Shown here: one piece after another, positions 36,045-47,944 of the stretch
Numbering within the stretch: the stretch's first letter is position 1
Layout of the letters: each line of letters opens with the position of its first letter
NCBI RefSeq assembly: GCF_032854445.1
Contig: NC_088302.1
Location: 27,679,080-27,743,079, forward strand
Direction of reading: 5' to 3'
Source of the DNA: Liolophura sinensis
Taxonomy: Eukaryota; Mollusca; Polyplacophora; Chitonida; Chitonidae
Length of the DNA: 64,000 nucleotides
Made by a program: the position numbers and the translations under genes
Notes under the pieces: generated by a model
What the model saw: the letters and a program-made list of their open reading frames with translations, nothing else
Databases searched by the model: none
Told to the model about the DNA's origin: nothing

Positions 36045-36558
36045 ACAGGTCATTGTCATGAAGCCTTAATGAAAGATCATTGTCATGAAGCCTTAATGAA
36101 AGGTTATTGTCATGAAGCCCTAATGAAAGACCATTGTCATGGGCCTTTAATGAAATATCAGTCATGAATCCTTAATGAAAGGTCAACGTCATGAAGCCTT
36201 AATGAAAGGCCGTTGTCATGAAACCTTAATGAAAGGTCATTGTCATATAGCTTTAAAAAAAGGTCATTGTTATGAAGTCTTAGTGAAAGGTCATTGTCAT
36301 GAAGTTTCGATGAAAGGTCAACGTCATGATCCTTTAATGAAATATCAGTCATGAATTCTTAATGAAAGGTCAACGTCATGAAGCCTTAATGAAAGGCCGT
36401 TGTCATGAAACCTTAATGAAGGGTCATTGTCATACAGCTTTAAAGAAAGGTCATTGCTATGAAGTCTTAGTGAAAGGCAATTGTCATGAAGTTTCGATGA
36501 AAGGTCATTGTCATGAAGCTTTAATGAAAGGTTGTTCTCATGAAGCCTTAATGAAAAT
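36045..36558 (+). repeat. 27-bp tandem array (about 19 units)
   Basis: The unit is AAAGGTCATTGTCATGAAGC then CTTAATG. Because 27 is a multiple of 3, an open frame encodes a 9-residue repeat of the form MKGHCHEAL (36362-36574). The segment from 36144 is repeated with a 187-bp period from 36331, including the same variant units, so a block of seven units was duplicated. No start context, splice site or flanking exon supports translation. Confidence 0.9.
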
Positions 36559-36765
36559 ATATAGGATGCAATAATAACAACACGGGGTCTTTATTAGGAA
36601 AAGGAAATGGGACAATTGGTCGTATTATAGCCTTATGAAATGGTTAAGTTCAATCGAAGAGATTCATGATCAGATTGGTAAAGGGAGACAATTTGTATAC
36701 AGACCCAGAAAAGAGTTTTGTCCCTTCTATTGCATACATCCTACATGTACATATCAATGACGACA

Positions 36766-36862
36766 TCCTGGTTTCCTCGCATCATAATCCTGGCAGGCGT
36801 TGTATAAGTAAAATATTCGTGAGTACGGCGTAAACTACCAATCAAATAAATAAATGAACCGG
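36766..36862 (+). mobile_element. SINE-2 3' fragment (97 bp) with target-site duplication
   Basis: GTTTCCTCGCATCATAATCC through GAGTACGGCGTAAACTACC and (AAAT)n. TCAATGACGACA at 36754-36765 repeats at 36863-36874. Confidence 0.85.
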
Positions 36863-36874
36863 TCAATGACGACA

Positions 36875-37529
36875 GCTAACCAACACACAAATTAAAAACG
36901 ATCATTTTATCGAGATATTTTCCGGTAATCTCATACAATGGTATCATAGATCTACCTAAAGCTCATAGACCATATTTCCTAACCACTGAACTCAGCAAGG
37001 ATGTAAAGAAAAATTTCAACGAGAAATTATTAAGTCCTGCCTTTTTGCTTCTGATTTTATTTCACAAGATCATTTTTACCCGCCACGGGTAAGTTTAATA
37101 TGTTTAAATACAGAGAAATTGTCGAGTATAGAATATATAGTCAATGGAGTCCCGCATGTTAAGTACGAAATCTTAGCAAATCCGTAAAGAATGAATGTTT
37201 TGTTCAATTTTGGCCTCAAAATGGACAGATGTCTACTTGTATTAGACACCGATCTTTACGGGGGACTATAGGTTTACAGGTCGTATGTCAGTGCGTCAGT
37301 CAGTCAGCCGATCACTAATCACTTTTCCAGACGCCGGATGATATTGAATTGAAACTTGGCTTATGACGAAGTACATTACAGTACCCCATGATTAATTAAT
37401 TCGACTTTAAGTCGGTGTCGTCCATATTTTGCAAAGACTGTGGGCGTTTTTGTTCTTTTTCGGGCTATAACATACTGTAGCTATTATTCTGACGGCTCAA
37501 ACTGGCAAAGGACATATAAGTAAAAATTT
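36875..37529. other. Unassigned stretch with a (GTCA)n run
   Basis: A GTCAGTGCGTCAGTCAGTCA run near 37288 sits in a stretch that resembles a dispersed repeat (ATTGAATTGAAACTTGGCTT nearby), but no second copy occurs here. No gene seen. Confidence 0.35.
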
Positions 37530-37542
37530 TCAAATGCTTGTT

Positions 37543-37649
37543 TTCCCCCGGGCCCTGCCCGGTTTTCACCCACAACATTGCTTGCCGCCGTCGAATAAGT
37601 GAAATATTCTTGAGTACGGCGTAAAACACCAATCAAATAAATAAATAAA
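37543..37649 (+). mobile_element. SINE-2 3' fragment (107 bp) with target-site duplication
   Basis: It starts inside the CCCCCGGGCCCTGCCCGG core and ends in (AAAT)n. TCAAATGCTTGTT at 37530-37542 repeats at 37650-37662 (13 bp, exact). Confidence 0.9.
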
Positions 37650-37662
37650 TCAAATGCTTGTT

Positions 37663-39534
37663 ATATCGAGATAGACATGCATGCATACATCTTAAAGTAC
37701 TTTAATGACAATAGTTTACTTTCAAATATTACCCTCCCCCCCAATACTACCCAATGAAAATAAATAAATTATATGTTTGTGCCAATTTCCACGCATGTTA
37801 AGAATTGAACAAGTGCATCGACACAAATATGAGTCGACTGTGCGGAGCATTCGTCGAATTTTCAAATACGCAGTGGACAAGAATACAAGTATTTTTGATT
37901 CGATATCTGGCCTGATGAAGGCTAAAGTGGATTCCAGCTAGAACAGCAAACCGTTAATACTACCTGCCTTCGTCAAGACTTAATTGCCACGAGTATAAGA
38001 TTTAAAGCCTTTGACAGGATGAGCATAAAATTATTTCTGGCTGTACTTTTCTTCGCGCTTAATCGGACAAAGGTTTATGCGTTTTTCTATTTTCTTCATA
38101 TTTCATCAATGTAGCAAATATTAAGAGTCCTTTACATCAGAAATAAAGGTTTTGGTAAGCTTATTAAGTGTAATGTTGGAGACTGCATGCGAAAGAATAA
38201 CACACAGGGTTAACCCCGTTTCCGGCTCAATAAGTCAGAACGAGCTAACCTTACTGGTTCAGCTTGAAATGACGGATACCACATCGTATATTAGCTAAAA
38301 GGTTTATGTAGTTGATCTCTATGACCTTTTTAGTGTAAAAACTACGCACGGCTTCACTTAGACAAATTACCTCGTAAAGATCAGGTACGGGTTTTCAGTC
38401 GTATCCAATTTCAACAGAATAATGGCTGTTTTTGTTCTGTAGTGGAGTTTGGCTATTATTCAAACCGGTATGGAACATGCATGACTTTTGCAACAGTCCC
38501 AGAATGTTCGTTTTCTTTGAAATTCTTCCACCAAACTCACGACCTTACCCGCCTTTTAGGTGGACATGACGTAATACCAACAAGACAAAGCACCTGATGG
38601 TCAGTTTCGGTAATTATACAACGTTCAAGCGCCAGCTGTAAAATTAACTGGGGCTAATAGGTAAACTATCCTCAGCTCTTTTTGGGACTGTCTATTACAT
38701 TCTATTTGCTTTGTGACAATGTATATTGTTCCAGAGGCAACTGAATATGGAATTACTGACGTGTAAAGTATTACCAGAAACTTTAGTATCATCAGAGGTT
38801 AATTCATCTTTAATTAGGGATCATGTACATCACCCATGTTCTCTAGTGTGGTGTTTGCCTCAAGGAACATCTCAAACAGAAAAATAGCCATTACGGAGTA
38901 CCGAATAAACACTGAACATTTTGCTGCTAAAGAAAAATGGTAGAGGAGAGGCAGAGGACCAGACGTTAAGGCGTTAGATGACTCTCCGCTAGCTAAAACA
39001 CATCTACATGTACATCACATGGAACATGTATTCATAATTATTGTAAGAACAATGCAAACTGGTTGAACACCTCAAAGAAGCGCTCATTAAGTGCCACGGC
39101 TACTAACATGACAAATTACGCTGAATGCCAGTTACGTATTCGTAGCTTTAAGAGGCCGTTGTAAATCTGGACCTTGAAATTTGCATATGACAGGTTAAAC
39201 TTTAAATATGTTCACTGGACACTGGACACACTGGACCGGGATAACTTCAGATAAGTCACCTACAAGAAGCTTACATAGAGCACATGTCCTAGATGTTTTA
39301 CTCGAGAAACCCCATGGTACTTATACGTTATAAACGTTTTATAGCAAATCTTATTTTCTCCACTTTGCCTGACAGAACACTGAGAGAAAAGCAACGATTT
39401 CGTTCCTGAGGCCGAAGAGATCCCAAGTTAATTCATGTTGATGTCGGATTAGTATGAGAAAACAGGTAACTGTTACTTTAATTAAAGCAGAGCCAGACCA
39501 GCCTTTGTTTTGCATGTTTTATTCGAAATTACAA
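37663..39534. other. Unassigned non-coding stretch
   Basis: No conserved frame, RNA gene or repeat was recognised in nearly 1.9 kb. Confidence 0.45.
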
Positions 39535-39832
39535 CTCGATTCTGAATACTTCTCATATCTTCTCAGGCATGCTTGATTCTAATAACTTCTCATGTCTTTT
39601 CAGACATGCTTGATTCTGATAACTTCTCATTTATTCTCAGGCATGCTTGATTCTGATAACTTCTCATATCTTCCCAGGCTGGCTTGATTCAGATAACTTC
39701 TCATATCCTCTCAGGTATGCTTGATTCAGATAACTTTTCATATCTTCTCAGGTATACTGGATTCTGATAATTTCTCACATCTTCTCAGGCATGCTTGATT
39801 CTAATAACTTCATATGTCTTCTCAGGCATTTT
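39535..39832 (+). repeat. 37-bp tandem array (8 units)
   Basis: The unit is GCTTGATTCTGATAACTTCT then CATATCTTCTCAGGCAT. The GCTTGATTC anchor recurs every 37 bp: 39571, 39608, 39645, 39682, 39719, 39756, 39793. Each unit contains a CTTCTCAG resembling a splice acceptor. Confidence 0.92.
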
Positions 39833-41845
39833 TGGATGTTTCTTTCTTGGCGGCTTGTGATGACAAATCAGGTATGCAAATCAGGTATCCATGGGGATTG
39901 TGACTGGTGAAAGACAACAAGCAAGTCCTCTATTCGACAGGATAATGACGCGAGAGTTAGAAGCTAACCCACGGATATTATGTTAAGCCTCTCTTGTCGG
40001 AACCAGATAGCAGACAACTAACCTAGCACCGCTGAATGTTGAATCACTCAAATCTAACACTCGGCAGGTTAGATTGTGAACCGTTTATTCTGGGTGGAAA
40101 GCGATAAAGGTTGAAAGGAACAAAAATAAACAATGAGGGCAAAGTTCACAGCGGAAATATAAACAAAGAGTCAAACAATGTGCATCACTTTACAATGGCA
40201 CACACGAGCAAGGGACAATACTTTGAACGGAATAAATCGTAGTTATCAAAAGTTAGCTCGCTTGTATTGATTTATCACCCGTAACCTCTTGACTATACGT
40301 GTACCGGTACCTTTCAAAATATTATAAGCCGGAGTCTGAATATCTCAACTACAATGACATCATTAATTTTACGTTATAAACATAACGTGAAGTGTGGCCG
40401 AATATAGCCGTAATTATGATCAACTTCGTAAGTGTCCTCTACTAAAGTCTGTAGGCCAAAAGTCAGGGATTTGCCGTATATGTTCTCGGATATCAAACTC
40501 ACACAGTTCACAAACTCAATACGTAAACAAGAGATTGTCATGAAAGTTTCTATATGCAACTGTCACTAACACTGTGGTGGGCTCCACGCTCACAGAATCT
40601 GTCAGACTACATCGCGCCGTGCGACGAAGGCGCATGGAGTTCTCGCGGGGTTAACACAACTGCCCTTCGCGGGCGGGCATAGGTATGATATGAATATTAA
40701 ACAGTTACGTCAATGATTGACAGCACACATTCATAATGAAGGTTAAAGGTCGATTCTGGCAGCAAATCGCACATGTTACCTTGCCGATTAGCCCCAGGCA
40801 ACCAGGAGAAAAGGCTGGACAGTGTATATTATGCCAGAAATCACGGCACCTCTCTGGAGACGTCAGACAATTAGTGAGAGCAACTGAACCAATACCGGAT
40901 CAATGAAATAAATCAGGCAACCGTAGATACAGATGAGTTCCTCTAATCACACGCTGATTATCAACTTTTCGTGACGACTGATTCGAAACATCAAAGATTT
41001 TTGGTCTGCTTTTACCGATTCTTTTGGAGGAGAACAAAAGGCTTGTTATTTCAATATGATTATAACACTATCTGTTGTATTTGGCACTTTACTTGTATAA
41101 ATACATGTACCCCTCGCTTGGATATAGTTTCTATTCCAATATATATCTTATGTCACAGTATTGCCCACCTACGCCAACTTCAAACGGGAAACAGATACGG
41201 AAGAGTTCAGGAAATACCGTCATGACCGATTACCATCCACTTACATCAAGCTATTGTTAATTAAAACAGTGGTATACCAAATGAGAATAATAAACTTATA
41301 ATCACCAACCCAGTTTAAATGGACACCACTGAGCTGTAATGTTAAGGGTTGTTCTGAGCACATCTAGTTTTAGAAAACAGACCTCCTGATCATCAAACGA
41401 GAAACTTCTTTAAATATATACATATTTAAATGTCAGGTCAACAATAAAAGCTACATGTAATACCCACACAGTTTAACTGTTATACACAAATATTGTCGAT
41501 TTCAAAGAATCACTTCCGATTTACACATTGATCATTCGGTTAAGGGATAAGAGCTAGTTTATTATAAAGGAGGCTCTTTGTTGGAACGTACTTGTCTTTG
41601 ATTCGACTGGCTGATATTATGACAGTAATTTTATGACCTGTCGTGTTGATTGTGCTGTAGACTAGTTCCGCCGCCGTGCTGTGGGCAGGGAATATAAGGG
41701 GACAATGTCTAGTTTAATAAAGAAATGAATAATCTTGGACTATAATATTGCCAATTTGTTAGGATTTGATGATTGTCATATACACACGTTCACACTGGTT
41801 CACCATATTTACACATTCATATATACAGTACATATTTACTCATAC
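39833..41845. other. Unassigned stretch with a short GC-richer patch
   Basis: A GC-richer patch at about 40580-40680 (CGCGCCGTGCGACG, CGCGGGCGGGC) stands out from the AT-rich background, but no exon or initiator could be tied to it. Frames are 84 codons or less and unrecognised. Confidence 0.35.
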
Positions 41846-41966
41846 AGTCTCATGGGTTTCTCCCGGGCTCTGCCCGGTCCCCTCCCACCATAATGCTGGC
41901 CGCAAGCGTAAAAGTGAAATATTCTTGACTAGGGCGTAAGCCACCAATTAAATAAATCAATAAATC
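41846..41966 (+). mobile_element. SINE-2 copy, 5'-truncated
   Basis: GGGTTTCTCCCGGGCTCTGC core, CCACCATAATGCTGGCCGC, a decayed 3' end and an (AAAT)n tail. Confidence 0.85.
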
Positions 41967-44639
41967 ACATATAAAATGTCGACACAAGTATTCTGCTCCA
42001 ATTCATAATATAAACATATCAATAGATAAGCAGTTTGATAACCCCTTGCTCTTACTAATACTTCGACCTGCGTCTCGGTGTTGTGCAACTGATCGTAAAG
42101 ATAGCCTAGACATTGGCTTGCTTTTAATTCGACACAGCGGACCAAACGCCAAATTGGAACAATTGATCACTCCGTTGAGAGGGCATGCGATCAGGTGGCT
42201 TGCATCTCGCCACATAAACTGTCAGTAAGGCTTATTTCAACTCCAGTGATATCTCCAGCAAAAACACTGGTTGGCTGGTAAAGCCCTTCGTCACCCTTTG
42301 ATTAAGCTTGGCGCGATTAGGTACCACCGTGATGCCAAGTGTTCCTCCACAGCTTCCCACTTTGTCGCTGAAGGCAATTAATCGAAGACTTCTGGGTAAG
42401 GCTACGTTAGTTAACAGGTAGATTTATATGCATAAACATGATTGGTGAACACAACCAACGTGTCACTTGCTAAATAAGCCAAGATGTAGCATGAGATTAA
42501 GAATAACAGTTACTGACCTAGGTGTGGAAATTGTTCAAATAACCTTACGATGAAACAGTGCGCTCGGAAATATTGATTTTTTTTCCTCAGTCATATCGTA
42601 CCAAGCTGTGTAATCCAGATAATATGGCAGTTTACAAAGGACCTGGTATGGTAAGGCGGAGAATCGGTCCTAGAGAGAAGATTTGTTTTTGTCTTAGGAA
42701 CCTTACTTTTGTGTGAGTAAAGATGTAGGTCATTTTGCATGAAGTAAGTTTTTATAGTAACTTGAGAGTAGTTAAGGTATGGTAATACGTAATGTATGAC
42801 ATCTATACCTAAATCATTGGTGAAGCCTGCTTGAGACCACATGGGGTCGTCTATCATTAACTTGTCATGCTGTGTGTAGTACGTAGCGGAACTATAAGGC
42901 TAGAAGTATAACTATAAGGCTAATAGTTGCATTTGCATTAGGTGCAGCGTGCATGAACTGCATGGTAATAGTTTCGATTGTATGACCTATACATTGCTTT
43001 AGTGCATGTTTCGAGCCTGATACATGTAAAGTCTCATGCTTGTTAATCAACAGGAAAAGAGGAGTAAAACAGAATTGAAAAATAAATGAACTGGCCTTAA
43101 GAGTGTGTGAGCAGCGGTCACTCACACCTACAGTCAGTTTCGTTTCTTCAGGTGCACAATTTCTTGCGCTGGAACTAATTTCCTGCCTATCATAACAGAT
43201 CCGTTCGGCAATTTATTGTTGGAAGCAATGTAAATTAAACCTGTATAGCGTGTATATGTTTAAATGCCTGACTACGGTATCTAGTTTTTCATCTGAATAC
43301 TTAAAAGCCACCCTTAGGCACTACTGAAATTGAATGAAATTAAAAGGAGACAAATGCATGTAGTTCGTATGCCGATGTAAATTGTCGTAAATTGATTGTT
43401 TCTCTTGTGTATATATTTCCATTGCTGACATCCACATTTCAATAAACTGTTTTACAGGGCTTTTCAAAACACACCCGTGGACACAGAATGCTATTTTCGC
43501 ATGGATCATAGTTTCTAATGTCTATTCCTGTAATTCGTGATCAAGGCGAGTCTTGTGGATGATTTCCCCTTAGCTACGGGGGTTGGGAATATGATCGGGG
43601 TATTGGTAGCGAAAGCTCAGCTATTTCTACACACCAACAGCCCTTGTGGATTGCCATGTTTCTGATTACCACTGGTAATCGATAGGCGTCCAGGGTATCG
43701 TGAGAACCCTGTGTACCCACACCAAATTGTGGCTCATTTACCTCATTGGAACAGGGGAACCAGAAACCAATTAGTCAAATACATCTGCATGAGAGTTCAC
43801 AGACCACTCTATTGCAATGCTCATTAGCTCGACGAGAAAAAAAAATAAAGACTGTTCGCGTTGACATAACTTGTGGTAATACAATAGCTACATGTAGTTC
43901 TTATTAACGACATAAACGAACAATGGATCAGGCTTTCATGTCCACGGATTTACCATGCCAAAATGAACAATAAAGACTGGATAAGATGTTTTTTCTATTA
44001 CAATGTGCGTACTTTAAACATTTTCATATTTATTATACACAAAAATTGGCCAAACCCAACGCTACGTAAACAACGCTTTCCTTTCAACGCTTTATCCACT
44101 TGACCCCTGCCGACACCTGCGCTAGCTTCTGAGAAAGACAAACGTCTGAAAAAGACAGACTCTGTTTTTGTACAAACCTGTCCATTCTCGCGCGATTCTG
44201 TTCTCGCCAGCGTTAATGAATGATTGACAGGTGAGATAAATACCTTGAATTTCTCCCTGCTTTGAAACGATGTCACCCAAGGTCTAAAGTTGTTACGAGG
44301 GTTATGTCGCGAATCGTGTTTCGATGAATGTATCTCTCATTTAAAGGCGTTGACATCCAACGTTATATGTAGTAGGAAAACCAAAACAATAGTAGAATTG
44401 TTCTTTGAACTCCCACCTCAAGATTTTAATCAGAGTTCTGTGAAGGAGAAGTGTTGAATAAGTGGAACAATGAAGTGAGATACATTTTATTTAAAATTGC
44501 ATTAGACTGACAGCTTTCAGTTTTTTTATAACATTCTAATACAACACCAACTAATTTCACGATAAATCTGAACGTTATGTTAGCCCTATCATTGGAAATT
44601 TTGTGGGCTTCTTAATAAGGTTAGACTGTGTGGCTTGTT
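41967..44639. other. Unassigned non-coding stretch
   Basis: A minus-strand frame at 43998-44276 (92 codons, rich in Arg and Ser; NSCT-like regions absent) is preceded by an acceptor-like tract, but its protein is not recognised. Nothing else was seen. Confidence 0.35.
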
Positions 44640-44831
44640 AGTCGATTGGCGTTTTACGCCGAAAGAGCGAGAGCTAGAGTAGAGCAAGCGACCTTATTAG
44701 CTTTGAGCCCAAAAGACGCAACGACCCAGGGCGTTAAACGTCTATGAAATTCTCTGAAGGAGCTAGTGTATAATTTATGTTTTTCATCAAGCTTCTTCAT
44801 CGATATCAGTCCTTCTTCGTCAAAGTATCCT

Positions 44832-44903
44832 ATTGATGGCCGCCGTCCCGTAGGTGATGCATTCTTGAGTACGGCGTAAAATACCAACCAAAGAAAAAAT
44901 AAA
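44832..44903 (+). mobile_element. SINE-2 3' fragment (72 bp) with imperfect target-site duplication
   Basis: ATTCTTGAGTACGGCGTAAA then an A-rich tail. TCAAAGTATCCT at 44820-44831 matches TCAACGTATCCT at 44904-44915 with one difference. A second, reversed SINE-2 scrap (GATTGGCGTTTTACGCCG) lies at 44643-44662. Confidence 0.75.
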
Positions 44904-44915
44904 TCAACGTATCCT

Positions 44916-45269
44916 GACTGTATCAACAATAGCCAACTAATTATTTCCCGGCCGGTTTTCAATAAGGACTTCTCCTTACCATTCTTCATAGAGACGAAAA
45001 TGTGAAAGAGGAAACTCAAGTCCTTGCGTACTCTCAACCATAAGAATATGACATGATCCAAACCTCCATGGAGTTCAGCTCAGGGGTTATTGAAGTCTCA
45101 GCTTATCCAACAGAAAGCAAACCAGAAATGGCATACTCAATCTCAACATGAAGTTCGAATTTCAAATACGACTCGTAAAATAAGTTGATAATCGAACACA
45201 CAATTTCCAAGTAAAACAAGGTGATAATTGAAAACACGATTAGGAACCTATAACACGAGTTCCTAAAGA
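44916..45269. other. Unassigned stretch bordering the duplicated segment
   Basis: Contains two loose ~35-bp repeats (GATAAT(C/T)GAA...CACGATT type, 45185-45240) and an AGGAACC...GGTTCCTA-like inverted pair near 45242-45264. No gene. Confidence 0.35.
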
Positions 45270-45502
45270 AGTATGTAAGAAATAACACATAAAAATGGTA
45301 AATAAAACTGTGAACTAATAACATAAGTAATAACGCCCCATGACAGCCAGAGAGAGAACCTCTGCTCATTTTAACCAGAAAGTAAGGAGCCCCTAAGCGG
45401 ACATTTGCTATTCTTGTTTCATATTTCAATGTGGCCTTTTGTAAGTCACACGTAATACCACAAGCCCCACATATTGGCATGTAGTCTATATTGCTTCAAG
45501 GA
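45270..45502. repeat. Duplicated segment, copy 1 (233 bp)
   Basis: Matches 47675-47907 in the same orientation, with no indels and only two visible substitutions. Its right part is also the beginning of the foldback element at 45.4-46.16 kb, which copy 2 does not continue. An open minus-strand frame crosses it but matches nothing known. Confidence 0.93.
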
Positions 45503-46160
45503 AAATGCAGTTATAATACTTTTTTCTAATTTACAACATTTCGTTGGCAAAAACTTATTGCTTCAGGTCACGTCATGATTATTAAAAACAAGTGGCATGC
45601 TGGGCAATGGCCGTTGAGTTTATTTTACAATTGCGCACACCAGCATGCGGTTAGAACAAACTCCACGCAGTGACACAGCCTACACTGCTGTCTCAGCCAA
45701 TAGATTACATTGTTTTTTATAACAGAATTTCCTAACATCCAATTCTAAAATCATACTGCAGTGAGACCATATACTGCAAGAGGCAATATAAAATTCATTT
45801 ATGGAGGTTATATTATACTAAAACGTGCAAACAATTTCAACTATAGCAGTGTCAGAAACAGGGTATAGATTAAAGTCGATAGCAATTTGGGTAACTGGTG
45901 TCGCCCTTCGTCAAAACATGAAAAAAAGTTTATGACGTTACCTGAGACAATGAGTTCTTATGCAGATGAGCTTTATGAATTAGAAAAAGGGTTCTAACTT
46001 AATTTTCTTTGCAAGAATATGGACTTAAAACATATCCATGTGTAAAGCTTGTGGTGTTACGCGTCACTGACCAAAACATTTTTGGTAGTGATTGGTAGCA
46101 ATTTTACTCATAGCTGGAAATAGGCGGCCGGCTAAAAGAAATAGTCTACAATCCACACAA
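45400..46160. mobile_element. Second foldback element, related to 31.48-32.27 kb
   Basis: Shares CAGGT(G/C)ACGTCAT, AAGTGGCATGCTGGGCA and ATGAGTTCTT segments with the 31.5-kb element. Its ends are inverted (GGCTAAAAGAAATAGTCTAC at the right end complements the TIR start; TTTACACAT/CCACAAGC-type motifs occur on both arms). The outer left terminus is unclear because it merges with the duplicated segment. Confidence 0.6.
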
Positions 46161-46476
46161 CTTGTTAAAAATACAATCCAATATAGTCCAAACAGTAGTC
46201 TGAATACAATGACACAGAAATTCAAGAAAGCATTCCCTTTACATATTTACATGTACACAATGTGAGTTGTTTTCTAAGCCTTCGACTAACTGGCTTTAGA
46301 TATGAAGCTTCGTGAAAGGCCTTCGGCGTTTTGTCCCAAACTGGATCCTCTTGATTTGATCAGTCAGTGCAATTCCCTAGCAATAATCAAAATGATTACC
46401 TCCCCAAGACCTCAAATATATAATTGGCAACAAAGTACACCGGAAATATATGTAGTTTCTATATGTTTCATTTACA

Positions 46477-46716
46477 GTCAGGTTTATTTGTCATAAATTA
46501 TGAGGGAGGACACAAAATTGTGCATAACAGAATTAAATCAACAGTCCATTTACCTGAAAACTGGAGTAAAGCCTTCATCCAAATGGTCGGGATTGGTTAT
46601 GCAACTTCGTGTCGGCAGATTGTTTATATTTCTTTACCGGACTTAGGAGAGCACAGAAAAAAACTTACGGCATTTTTATCCAAAACCAAAGTGACATGAA
46701 CATGAAGTACAATAAA
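46477..46716 (+). pseudogene. Terminal-exon-like segment of remnant B
   Basis: An acceptor-like TTTCATTTACAG precedes 74 open codons ending in TGA at 46697-46699 (GLFVINYEGGH and HLPENWSKAF visible). AATAAA follows at 46711-46716. The layout resembles a last exon with a very short 3' UTR, or simply the least damaged piece of the remnant. Confidence 0.35.
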
Positions 46717-47347
46717 CTTTTCTGTATCATGACTAATCGCTCACTGGTCAGTCCATTGTGGGTTTTTTTTCCACTTTAACAGATTAGCGAGTCACCATTC
46801 ATGGAGCAGCATACAATCCAACTGTGGCTGGTTCTGTTGTGGTTTGGAAACCGGACGTTTGTCATCTATTTGGCGATGGAAGTTTGTATGTCCCTCGTCT
46901 GGCTTATGTCCTCCTAAATACAGTCTTTACAAATTCTTTTTAAAAAAGTGTTTAAAAATCGATTTCTGTACACGTGGTCTGTGTGCCTTTATAGCTAAAA
47001 TCATATTGCTTACAGAAAATAATGATACTGTCGAGGTTGTTGAAAGTTGGGTGTTCACATCACATATCCAGACATAGAATGGTGTCACAAAGTGATCAAT
47101 ATTCACGCTAGAATGTATTTCATAGATCCACGATCCAGCAAAGGGGAAAGATATTTCGAGTGCTGAATATCGGTAAGTCGGTAACTCTGGATGCTATAAC
47201 TCTGGACAACTATCACACGGCTTTCTCAAAGAACCAGGGAACAGGGGCAGTTGTTGACCATCCAAAGGGTGAATACCAAAATTCACGAACCTTCTGTGTG
47301 ATAAACTCATCCTTGTCACTCTTCTATGGAACCGATCGCAATGAAGA

Positions 47348-47378
47348 GTGAGTGAGTGCTAAGGGTTTAACGTCGTAC
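47348..47378 (-). mobile_element. SINE-1 tail-only insertion (31 bp)
   Basis: Only the reversed SINE-1 end is present: GTGAGTGAGTGC, then TAAGGGTTTAACGTCGTAC. CGCAATGAAGA at 47337-47347 is exactly repeated at 47379-47389. It sits inside an open stretch of remnant B and interrupts it. Confidence 0.85.
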
Positions 47379-47663
47379 CGCAATGAAGAAGAACACCGGT
47401 CTTAGTTCATGGCCCAGAAAAACAGTATTTCCTGAGGAGAGCAGGGCGTTGAGTATTCTAAAATACCTCCATGGGGTTCGTATCTCCCTTTGGCGGACTG
47501 TGGTCAGTTATGACATCATGTTATGCAATTTCAACTGTAAGCTTCAGTAGTCAAATATGCATTTTAAAGAAATAGTAAGTGATTAGAGGAGCTTGAGTTT
47601 ACTACTAGACAAAAACCCCGACTGTGTTTCTTTTGCTGCTCAGTATAGTTACAACAGGGTTTC

Positions 47664-47944
47664 GTATGTAAGACAGTATGTAAGAAATAACACATAAAAA
47701 TGGTAAATAAAACTGTGAACTAATAATATAAGTAATAACGCCCCATGACAGCCAGAGAGAGAACCTCTGCTCATTTTAACCAGAAAGTAAGGAGCCCCTA
47801 AGCGGACATTTGCTATTCTTGTTTCATATTTCAATGTGGCCTTTTGTTAGTCACACGTAATACCACAAGCCCCACATATTGGCATGTAGTCTATATTGCT
47901 TCAAGGAGCCCCTAAGCGGACATTTGCTATTCTTGTTTCATAAT
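47664..47944. repeat. Duplicative insertion, copy 2 plus 38-bp re-copy
   Basis: AACAGGGTTTC occurs at both borders (47653-47663 and 47945-47955). Inside, 47675-47907 copies 45270-45502 (99% identical). The sequence then jumps back: 47905-47942 repeats 47791-47828 exactly. AAGGAG is shared at the jump. It lies within remnant B. Confidence 0.85.

Noticed and set aside
36158-36352. Minus-strand frame with LRLHDNDLSL-like repeats
   Set aside because: It is the antisense of the 27-bp array, which stays open in several frames because the unit is a multiple of three.
37288-37310. (GTCAGTCA)n run as a possible CRISPR-like or regulatory repeat
   Set aside because: It is a short simple microsatellite in a eukaryotic context, with no spacer organisation.
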